From Blastobasis lacticolella (lineage: Eukaryota > Arthropoda > Insecta > Lepidoptera > Blastobasidae): DNA of 64,000 nucleotides. Under the pieces are notes generated by a model that was not told the DNA's origin, did no database searches, and saw only the letters and a list, made by a program, of their open reading frames with translations. The DNA lies in the NCBI GenBank assembly GCA_905147135.1, contig LR990048.1:6060563-6124562 (forward strand). The letters run 5' to 3'. The translations under genes were made by a program, and so were the position numbers. Each line of letters begins with the position of its first letter. Positions within the stretch are counted from its first letter, which is position 1. Of this stretch, positions 11,847 to 23,800 are shown one piece after another.

Positions 11847-14800
11847 CTGTGGAGGGAGCAAATGGTTAGATTACCCAATACAAGATCAGTTTGGCTTGAT
11901 CAAGCCTATTTAACTATGAAATTTGATCATATTATTATATTAGACGGGACTTGGACGCGACGTACCTTTATAATTTGTTCAAATCATAAAGGTACGTCGC
12001 GTCCAAGTCCCGTCTAATATAATAATATGTGTAAAGAACGCGAGTTTAGTTTGAAACAAAGAAATTTGATCATTTAGTGTAACACTGCAGCAAGTATGAC
12101 ATAATATTCAATTACTTAGCAAATGGAATTCACTTTACATTTTAATACCTGTGACAATATGTCACTGTATACTTTTTAAGTAATTCATTTTGTTGTATTT
12201 AGAACAGATATTAAATAATTAGTACTTACACTAGTTCTACCTTTAAGCAATGTACTACCTACCTACTTACAGATGTTTTTTATGATTTATGTAGAGCTCG
12301 TCTAATCTAAAATGACGCGCCCCACTATCGCATTAACGCACACAAGCAAGTTTATAATATGGACGCAATACATATACAAATGCCGTTGTAATAGGTCATT
12401 CAGTTGCCGGTGAGATTCAAACGTAGAAGCACGCGTCGTTCATTGGCTCCCACACAGATGAAGTGTCGTTATCAATATTTGCACTCACACATCGAAATCA
12501 ACTAACTAAGTAGTGGGGCGCGTCATTTTAGACTAGACGAGCTCTACCTACCGATGACGTCCATAATTAAATTATCATCATATCAGCCGAAAGACGCCCA
12601 CTGCTGGGCATAGGCCTCCGAGATCACCACAAAGGCCGGTCCTGTGCCTTCCGCATCCAGCTAGTACCAGCGATCTTTACTGCGGTCGTCGGTTCACTTT
12701 GTGGGAGGCCTACCCACGCTGCGTCTACCGTGGTCGCCACTCGAGAACTTTACTGCCACATAATTGAATAAATGATTTGAACTCGATAGCATGGCCACTT
12801 TCCATCAGGTGGCCTTGCCTGCTTGCCTACCATATGACATAAAAAAGAATGGTCATACCTTCCCAAGACCATGCGCATTCCCGCTGACGAAGTCTGCGAA
12901 CTTTACAACAGCGACTCGCTGGTGGCGGCGAAGGGCCCGCACCGCCGCCTGCGCGCGCTCCCGCCGCGTCAAAGCCACCAGCGCCGAGGTGTCGTCCAGG
13001 AACTGGATCGTTACCGCGCCTGCGTGAAACTCAGGCTACAAAGAAGCTCTGCCAAGTAACTGTGTGTAACGGTCTGTCAAGAAACTCAAGCTACAGATAA
13101 GGTCTCTCTTCTCTGTCTACGGTAAAGAAAGTCGTGGAGCGTTGCGCGCTCCCGCCACGACAGCGCCACCAGCGCCTATCTAAAACTAGTAACAGACGCT
13201 CCGATTTGGCTGGAGCCGACCGTCGGTTGCAGTCGATACTAATCCTTCATCATCACAGCCCATAACCGTCCACTGCAGTACTTAGGGCCTCTCCCTTGAA
13301 AGGGAAGGCTATTGCCATAATCTCCACGCTTGGCGGGCGGGTTAGAGATCGCTGTGTTATAAATGTAACAAAAGAAACGCTGCTGCCCATTTGCCAGCCT
13401 ATGGACTCTAAGATTTTTGTCTCGTAAACATTAGTCGACTTGTACGACATCCACGAGTGTAAGGGGTTGGTGCTATTCTACTCTGCCGGACACCACACGG
13501 CCAATACGGCGTATAAATCCTTACGATGTACAAAATAAAGTCGCTATTAGTTCAATTGCGCGGGCGTCCATTTTTTATTTTTTTTAAGGTGGCAAACATG
13601 CTGACGGCCTGCCTAATGGTAAGCAGTCACCGCAGCCTATTGACGTTTGCAATACCAGGGGCATCACTCACGCGTTGCCGACCCCGTAAAAATCTTTTCA
13701 TCCGTTTCTTGAGGAACTACATGTTGTACTCTCCAGGGAAAACCACTCCAGGTAGTTCATTCCACAACCTTAGTGTGCGTGGGAGAAAGTTCCTCTGGAA
13801 CCGCACAGTTCGCGACCAATTTGGCTCCAAGGTGTGAGAATGAACATTCTGTCCGACCACGTCCCCCGCACGTAAAAGCGACTTTATTTTGTACTGCGTA
13901 AGGATTAGTATTAACTGTAACTAACCGTCGGTCGGCTCAGCTAAAACGGAACGTCTCTTACTAGTTTAAGGTCTGTCAAGAATAGTATTCTCCATCTACG
14001 GTCAAGAAAGTAAGGAAGTCGTGGAGCGTTGATGGCCTAATGGTTAAGGGTCCGACTCGTGCCCAGAGGTACCGACTTTGAACCCCAGAGCCGCCATATA
14101 CCAATGACTCTTCTTAGTTATGTACATTTGAACAATAACCGATGTTGTTTCGTGGAGGTAAAACATCGTGATGAAACATGAACATTCAGGCGGCTGAATG
14201 TGTAGCCATGGTCCAATCTGGTTCGGTTCCCCTATGAACAGGGTCACGGAGGTCAGATTGCAGTCGCTCAACTGATCTGCCAAATCCTGGATAATGGCCA
14301 AGGCGGACCACCGGGCCCTCGCGCGCGAATTCACAACCAGAACATTAAGCCAAAGATGACCAAGAAAGTCGTAAAAAATTTTATGGGGCGCCACCATCCT
14401 ATCGTGTGACAGTTGAAGTACTCAGTTGGAGGGAAATTTATTGTTGCAAGAGCAAGTAGTTCCTTGTCACGACTTTCTTCACATTACACTAAAAAAAATC
14501 TGCAAATACTCAAATATAAATAAGCTTTCGATCTGGGGATCTATTTGATTGATATGGGTAGCAATTTGTCGTTCTAACTATGTACTCCACGCCCACACCT
14601 ATTGCTCTGGATTACATAGATTTATAGTTTGTCCATGCTACGGTTCGTTATTTACAGTGAAACACATGATAGGTTGATGATAGGATCAACCGTCAACCCA
14701 CGATGCAATTTTCACCACTTCACGATTTGATGAATAGAATTTAAGTACCTACACAATATACAAACGTCTAAAGCTTTGCCGTACAGTCGCCGACAGAGAG

Positions 14801-17800
14801 ACCTAGCATAAATACACCAGAGCAATCATTTCGTACTTATCATAAAGCAACATAGCAACTTACCGAACGGACTAAAAACATTATTCAAGTCGCTCCGCTG
14901 CCACTCTTTGGGGAACGTCAGGTGGAAAACGTGGTCTCTAGCCGGCGTCGCTGGAACAAAAATGTTTTCATGTTACTATGTGACAAACGAGCAGACAGCC
15001 CACCTGATGGTAAGTGGTAACTGTCGCCAATAACATCTACAATTCATACATTTAGGTTGCAGATAACAAAAATTACCCGCAGGTGCGTTGTCACTGTTAG
15101 GACTAAGATGAAATGCCTCATGCCTGTAATTTCACTGGCTACCTTATCCTTCAAACTGGAACACAACATTGCAGACATTGTTGCTTAGCGGAAAAAATTG
15201 ATAAGGGGGTGGTACTCACACAGGCACTCACAGGCTTGACAGAGTTCTACCACTTGATAAATAATACTTATTTTTTATTGTATACCCTTACCTAATACAC
15301 CTAAACACTCGGGGCTTTTTTTTTAATCGCTCGCCTCGTTTCGAACGGTTTACAATTTTGATTTTCGGCACGAAAAGTTCAATATTTTTTTAATCACATT
15401 GGCAATATCGAAATGCGAGTAGTACAGAAAACCACCATGCTTAAAAATATTGAATTTTTAATGGCGAAAATAAAAATGGAAAACCATTCGAATCGAGGCG
15501 AGCGATTCAAAAATAGGGCCCCAGATACTAGTACACTTTGATCACAATACCGCTATGGGCGCCGTAAGACAAGGGTTTACATTAACACCCTTAAAAGACC
15601 ACTGCTGGACTTGGGTCTCCTCCAAGTCGTATCAGTGGGGTTTTGTCGTAATCTCCACGCTTGGTAGGCGGGTCAGATATCGCATTGGAAACAGTCAACA
15701 GAACGCAACAGTCGCCTCCCTTGCACCGATACCCGTTATGCCCGATTTACATTGGTCAAGGACAGTGGCGAGTACAAGTACTGTGGCGAGTGGCAAGCGC
15801 CCAGACAGTGAATGTTTAAATTAGAGCGAGTACAGTGCAAGCGCGTCCTACTGTCTACAGGTGCACCACACGAAGTGTTACCAATTGATATTGAAATGTT
15901 GTCAATTTTGAGTCTACTTAATTAAAAACTTCAGTATATCGCACAATAACCAATTTTTATTAAAAAATTACATGTTTTTTTTTTCGATATTGTCAAGTAG
16001 TTGCCACAGCGTCCATAGTGATTCCGTGATTTACTTCAAGCGAAAACAGATTACAACTGAAAAAACTCATCTCAACGTGCACAACGGTGTGTAGACACAG
16101 GTATCTAGACACAGGTGCGTAGACACAGATGTGTGGACACAGTTCGACTATTCAGTTAAAACTGGCAGTTCAAACTTAAGGTCTGTCGCCCGCTTTAACT
16201 GTCGCCCTTAGGTTTAAGTGGCAAAAATACAAAACCTCATAGCGTTCACTGCGAGGACTAAGACAAAATGCCTCATACCTGGGGCGGCACCGCGTAACTC
16301 CAATCGCAACATTTGATGTACCAACAATGACAAATTACGAATATAATTAAAAATTATTCTATTATAAAGTACAGTTCTAGCCTTATATTCATTTAAAAAA
16401 TACGATGTTTAAAAAAAAGCGAAACGGATCTTTTACTACGCTCATTCATTTCGTTCACTTTGCCGGCGGTTTGATACGCGGTACGAATTCTGTGACGTCA
16501 TTCCTGAGTAATCGCATCATGCGATTGGAGTAACGCGTGCCCCTGTCCTCGACCACTAAATCCAAAAAAAAAAAAAAAAAGCCGTCACTCACGGTCATCC
16601 CCAGTGAGGTTCATGTACGGCGAGTCCTGATGCGCAGTCTTCGACAGGAACAGCTTGTTCACGAACGGCTTCAGCGCCGCCGAGTGGACGGGCGAGACTC
16701 GCGCGTCGCCCGGCTCGCCTCGCATGCGTGACAGGTGACTGTGCATTGACAGGAAGCAGAGGCCGGTGACGTACGCGTCGTAGCCGGCCTCGTGGAGTTT
16801 GTCCGCGGTGCGCTGGTAGCCGCGGCCTTTGATCGATTCTGGGGATGGAGGAAGGTTTTTGTTTTCTGCCATACAACTGTTGGATAATCCTCCCCTTTCG
16901 TGGGAGAGGCTCTAAGTCCTGCAGTGGACTGTTACGGGCTGTGATGATGAAGATAGTGCGGAAAGACAAGGAATGGTGCCTGTTTGACTACCGTATGACA
17001 TAAAAAAAAAAAAAAAAAAATGGTGAAAATTTGTATTCACAATCCGGAATATTGTCTGTTTGCCGAAGTGTCCTCTGGTGCTGGTCCTCTCCTGGCCTGG
17101 TCCTGGTCCGTTGTTTGGTCCTGGTCCTGGTCCCGTTCCCGTGACGTCGCTGCTTGACTCCTCAGGGACTACGTTCACCTCTTCTTAATATATTTGTTTG
17201 TTCGGTGGATTCAACTTAACCGTAGAAACAGACGATGAATATGGATTCAACTGTTGAATTCCTACCGGCTGCGCCAATTAAATTGGGTGTGGCGGAGGAA
17301 ATAACAAAAATAATGTATTTATAAGGACAGAGTTTCCACTAGGTTTATTAAGGCAATACTAATCTAAATCTAAAATACTAAATCGGAATCGGAATTCGAA
17401 GTGAGGGTATTTTTATACCACTAAGGTGGCAAACAAGCTTACGGCCTGCCTGATGGTAAGCAGTCACCGACCGAAAGAATCCGAAAGAGGATGGACCGAT
17501 ATGTCTATCCTTAAGAGCGACTTCACACAGCGGCACCAGTCTACTTGTGACCATGGCGCATACAACTGCGTCCAAATATCGAGGCAAAAACAATACTAAC
17601 CGTGGTAACAAACCCGATAATATGTGTAAACTCGGAATTTTTAATATATGCGGGTATGTTTCTTGGGGAAAGTTGGTCGGTTTCATGGGTAGAATATGGG
17701 GTTTAAATAAATGTTAGCGGTCTTTTTATATACAGGATACGATTTAATTTAATTTTGAATGTGATAATTATTATCAATACTTCAATGATTTTAAATAATC

Positions 17801-20800
17801 CTCCCTTTGGATTTATTTTATAGTGGCGATTTGTTTACATTTTTATCTTGAATTTCATCTCCGAGTATAGTGAAAGTGTAAATAAATTTTTACTTTACTA
17901 TGTATAAAACTGACCTGTGACCGGCAGTGAGAAAGGAGGCTCCGACAGCGTAGCCAGCAGATGTTGTAGCACACTCGAGTTGACCTTGTCTTTGAAAGGG
18001 GGCAAGCTCGACATGTATTTTGTGTCTAACAGTCTGTAGGCAAACAATAATCAATAAATTATAGGTGTCCTTTCAAGTTGTTCAGTATCGGCTTAAGAGT
18101 TATATGAAGAAGTTGTTGTTTGTATATGAATATGAATATGAATAGTTCCAGAAAATATTTAAGCTATAAAAGTTAGAGCTATTGGTTATAAAAGAAAGCT
18201 ATACTATTACAGCGTCGCATGGAAGAATTAGGTAGCACATGGACGACCAAAACTTAGGCTACTTCATCTAATGTGCTTATTACATCTGACTAAATTCAGG
18301 TAGCCTAAATTCAGAAACAAAATGCGTAGAGCAAATAAAAGTGGAATGTATTCATAGAATAAGCTCCATTTATGTATTCATTGTCCATTCAAACAAACTC
18401 ACATGTAAATTAAATAGGTAGATAGAAGGTAAAGTAGCTAGACTTTAATTTTTAATAAGGAAGATGTAACAATAAACATGGTTTCTTACCTTGGGAACAT
18501 ACAGTGAGCGAACTCCTTAAATGCTACGTAGTCTGTCGGCAGGGGTTGGAAGAAGTGGTTCAGGGTATGGAGTATGTCTAGCAGCATATTGTGGCCTATT
18601 ATAAGCTTTTCCTGCAAGGAGAAAACGTGGCGAAGGTTATATTTTTGTGATTAACCGGCAGATATTTAGTAAAGGCAAGGGGATCCGATAAAAACGAAAA
18701 ATATTAGTATATCTACTAATAATCATCTTGGCGTCAATATCCCGGTTATGCTCTCGCAGGGGCCAGAGTCCGCATTGGCCATAATCCAGGATACAGTAGA
18801 GCGATTGCCGTCTTACCTTCATGACCTTGTTAACCTGGGAATATGACCAAATTGAATCATGGTTACACATTCAGTCGCCTGAATGTGCAGGTTTCCTTAC
18901 GATGTTTTTCCTCAGCGTAAAAGCATCGGTTTGTATTCAACTAATGTATAATATATATACATGACTCAGAAAAGGCAATTTACATGGCGCCACTAGGGAT
19001 GAAGTTGGTACTTTTTCTTTATTTCTTTATTGTTGATTTAGTGCAAAAAGCTAGCTCCATTAGGGACGAAAAATATTTCCCACCCAAAGACCCAAATAAA
19101 TATTGTAAGTTCTCAATCAAGGTATACCTTCTCGAAGTAAGTAGTTGAATATACCACGACTCACCGACTGGCTGATCATGCGAGCGACCTTCGAGAAGCC
19201 GACGGCCTCCTCGAAGTCGTCCAACTCACGTTCGCGCTTTTGCGCGTCGCGGTCCTTGCCGTCGGTGGCTGACGTCACGCGGGTCACCTTCAACACCCTG
19301 TAGCAAGCGAGAGAAAAATTAGTATTGCTGTTGTGGTGATGGGGGGTTTTATTAGAGAATTGTATGAAAAATAAAAAATATTTTATAAGTACTATGTTTT
19401 TCATATACAGGTGACCTTAGCCTCTGGACAAATAATGAAACCCTGTTTAAGACTGCTACTCACCAGCATCATAAAATAGGTATTTCTTTAATTAGACAAT
19501 AAAAAGTAAAACAATTTTTCTAACTAATTAAATTGTAACTTAATTGGCAACAATTACAACATACTGTATCACGACAACACATTCATGACACATGAGAAAC
19601 GCGTGACGTTATGTCACATGTCAAATTATTTATTTATTTATTTACTGTTTATTGTACACAATAATGATATACAGAGAAATATAACAGAACAAAAGACACA
19701 ACAGGGTTTTTTTATTGTAAAATTATATTAAATTTTCGGGGGTTATGGGGCCCAATCACCATCTCATGGGCCCAAGCCAATCTCACCTGCCCGCGGTCCC
19801 CCTGCTGACAGACGGGCGAGGCTCTAGCGAACCGGCTTCCCCTAACGGGTTGTGCGGGCCGGGTGGTAGTCGCCGCACGTAAAAAGCCAAACACCGCAAA
19901 AAAAAGTATGGAAGGGTGTGCTATGAAAAAGACAGATCATGCTAGGGCGTCGCCGTTAAACGACGCGCAGGCATATCGCCCTACACCTGCGATAAGTGGG
20001 CTAGGACTACCCTGTCACGCGCGGGCAGGGTTAAAGAAGTTAGCGCCTAGCAGGGAAAGTCCGCTTTGCCACACTAAGCGTTGGCACTCTGACTGGCCGG
20101 TCTCGGGAGCTGGCCGACTTGCTGTACAGGCGCCGCGTTCAGGTGGCATTCCTACAGGAGACGAGATCTCGGGGCTCCGAGTCGAAGGAAATCGGGCAGG
20201 AATACAAGCTTTTGTACATCGCATCAGCAGAAGGGTAGGCAACGAGTTCCGGAAAGGCATATTGGAGGTGAGCAGAGTGAGCGATCGACTCAAGGACTCG
20301 AAGGCGCAAATTAAGGGGATAACAATGAACCTCATTAGCGCCTATGTTCCTCAGACCGGCTGCGCCGACACCGAATAGACTGCCTTCTGGAATAGCTTCG
20401 AGGACACCCTACGACGTATACCATCCTCCGAACAGATTGTGGCTGGTGCGGACCTCAACGGCCACGTGGGCCAGAGGAGCGAGGAGTACGGTCGAGTGCA
20501 CGGTGGCTTTGGCTACGGCCAGCGAAACAGTGAGGAAGAACATATTCCCCGAACCTCACTGGCCGCCGACTTAGTTGTGGTCAACACCTTCTTCAGAGAA
20601 GAGACCAGAACACCTCATCACCTACAAAAGTGGCCCGCACCAATCACAGATTGATTATCTGCTTATCCGAAGACGTGACATCGGCCATATATCCCAGTGC
20701 AAGGAATGCCTCACTGCACCACACCGAGTCCTTGTCATGGACGTCCGGGTAAATAGTAGACGGCCTACGGCAGAACGCTGTAAACCGTCTATTTAGTGGT

Positions 20801-23800
20801 AGACTCTGAGAAGCTAGAGCCAGGAGTTCATGGAGGCAGCCGAAGGCCTCGATTGAAGCACAAAGGGCGAAACCTCCAATGAGCTTTAGTGTAATTACCA
20901 GAAATCCATCCTCAAACTCGGACGAACAGTACTCGACACATTGAAAGGTGGCCGAATAATTGATACGGAATGGTGGAATAGTGAGGTGCAGGAAGCAGTA
21001 AGGCACAAAAAGACCGGAGTTTTTCAGCGCGGTCGGTCCAGCTGGCTCCGCTCTACAATGCGTTGGATACTGTGGAGGGGCAAAAGCTCGTCTACAAAAT
21101 GGCAAAGTCGCGGAGCCGAGCCAGTCTGGATGTGACAAAATGTGTTGCCATTAAAGGCACAGACGGCGTGTTGCTCACAAGTGCAAACCCTATTAAAGAC
21201 CGTTGGTGCTGTCATTTCAAGTAACTGTCAAACGATGCCAATAACTACGTGAGACCACCACAGCTTCCTGCAAACCTTGGCATGATAAGCCCGATTGCCC
21301 CTGACGAGGTGGAGAGGTGTCTGGCCCGTATGAAGAACGGAAAAGCTATTGGCCATGACGGATTACACATAGAAACCTGGAAAAGAAATACTCATGCTCA
21401 CTGAACTATTCAACAGAATCATAGCTACGGGGCTTATACCTGACGCGTGGCGCGTAAATATTATTGCGCCAATCTATAAAGGAAAGGGCAGTGTGCAAGA
21501 GTGCGGCAACTATTGAGGTATCAAGCTTATGAGCCACACAATTAAGCTTTATGAACGTATTATAGACCAGAGACTTCGCTCGTCAATACGGCTTCAGGCC
21601 GGGCTGCAGCACAAAGGATCCAATCTTTGCCCTCAGGGTCCTCCAGGAGTCCCACTGCAGTAGGAATCAACTGTTACATTTCGCATTCCTCGACCTGCAG
21701 AGGGCCTTCGATAGTGTTCCACGTGGGATAATCTGGTGGGCTCTTAGATCAAAGTCTGTGCTCGAGGCGTACATTAGGATTATACAGGACATGTACGCTA
21801 AAACTGAGGCCGTCGTCAAAATCATCGTAGGCCATACTAATCCCTTCCCGATTACCGTTAGTGTTCACCAGGGTTCAGTGCTGAGCCCTTACTTGTTTTG
21901 CATTGTGCTCGATGTCCTTCAAGCGGAAATTCAGGACGCCTCCTTGGCTTACGAAATACGCTGATGACATCGTTCTAGTGAGCAAGCTTAGGCAGGATCT
22001 TGAGACCAAGGTAAACACGTGGAAAGCAGTGCTAGAAAACGGTGTTTTGAAGCTAAACGTCGCCAAAACAGCGCGGATCTTGAAACCATCCGTATAGGGA
22101 ACGAAGCTGTGAATAGAACAGATATAAGAGATCACGGTGGTCATCTGTGTCCCTAAAATCCCTAAGGCTAATATATAAGAGCATAATTAGGCCTGTGATG
22201 CTCTACGGCAGCGAAACCTGGCCGGTGCTGACGAAGCACGGCCGCGAACTCCACGCCAACGAAATGAAAATGCTGCGAGGGATGTGTGGCATTACGCGAT
22301 CGGATCGAGTGCGTAACGAGTACATCCGTGGCAGCCTTGGCGTAAGAGATATCACGGATGAGATCGAAAAGGCATGGCTGCGCTGGTATGGTCACGTGTT
22401 GCGTAAGCCCCAGGGATACGTGAGAAATAGGTGCCTCAATCTACCCGTATCAGGAAAGAGATCCCAACAGGCCCAAGAAACGATGGATTGACATCGCCGA
22501 GTCGGACGCGAGAGCCAACGGCTTACGACGTGAGGATGCCGAAGATCCGGCAAAGTGGAGAAAGCAAACCAGGAAAGCGGACCCTGGCAGTAGCCAGGAT
22601 TGACCGCTCGGATGATGATGATGATAATACATTTTATAAAATTTTATTTAGGTTGTCATCTGGTTCGAAGTTCTAATGCAATTCAAAAGAGTTTGCAATG
22701 TTTAGGGTACTTCCTAGACTATGCAACTACATACTAGTGGAGGCTCTATTGGTCAGACGCTTAAATTTTTTTATAGAGCTATGGGCTTCACCACATCTAT
22801 GCCTTAAGTAATTCTAAGTATTTCTAGAGCGGGCCCCAAGAAAAAAAATGCTGCTGCCAGGGGCGAGGGGGGAATAAAGGACCCATTCGCCCACCATATT
22901 TTAAAGAAATCTGTAATTTTCCCGCTGGCTACTAAGCAAGTTTGGTATAATTTTCGTATAAAATGAAGATGTAGAATTCATTGCCGGTATTTATTTTAAT
23001 TATTTTCATAGTCATATTTTAAATAAATCGTATAAAAGTTAACCATTTTTTTCTGCTTCGGAGCTTATAACTTTTAAACAACAGAAAAATATAACAAACA
23101 AAAAATACTATAAAAAGCGTATTTCATGCCAATTCTAAAAATATAAACTTCAAGAACCTCTTAAAACTAAAAGTTGGTAAAAAAAATTGTACCGTCGCGG
23201 TGGTGACAATTCCCACTAAGAGGCGATTTACCTATTAACAAATTGATCTGTATTATCAGGCTACTATCGTAAGTTTGGTACAATTTTCAAATAAATAGAA
23301 AATGCAGAATCCATTTCTGGTATTTATGTTTATCATTTTCATAGTAATTTTTTAATAAATCGTAAAAAAGTAAAAAGTATCCAAACTTTTTAGCTATTAG
23401 TAGCTAATAACTCTTAAATGAAGCAGAAATAATAACGAAAAAAATACCCTTGTAAAGCATATTTCATGCCGATTCTAACAATTCTAACTTCAAGAACCTC
23501 TTAGTACAAATAGTTGGTAAAAAATTCAGTAAACTTGCGGTTGTGACAAGCACCTCAATATTGCGAAAGTTATATACGATATAGGTACTTCAATTTTAAT
23601 TGATTTCTAGATTTCTTAGAAAGCATAATGTGATCAACATCATAACAAGACTGTACCTAATCTGATCTGAAAGTCTCGCCGTAATGGTCTTACACCACCC
23701 ACTCGCGCAGTAATGTTTTTAGCCAAAGAGATTTTATGTAACACTAGCGACTAGCACCGGCTTCGCAAGACCCATCAACTTTCCACACGAATCACTCTAT

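Larger units (their letters stand above)
13185..13967. mobile_element. Foldback element interrupted by a SINE-B insertion
   Basis: The left arm (13185-13247 continued at 13516-13545) is the inverted counterpart of the right arm 13877-13967, for example ACAAAATAAAGTCGCT against AGCGACTTTATTTTGT. The left arm is split by the SINE at 13248-13515. The centre holds a family-C repeat. Confidence 0.7.

Noticed and set aside
12791..13059. Two plus-strand frames
   Set aside because: They lie opposite Trimmer exon 10; their Arg/Ala-rich content is a by-product of the GC-rich exon.
16595..16969. Second minus-strand frame over the Trimmer exon 8 region
   Set aside because: Exon 8 is identified in another frame with catalytic HEAGYDAY; this frame has no family motif and runs across the splice acceptor.
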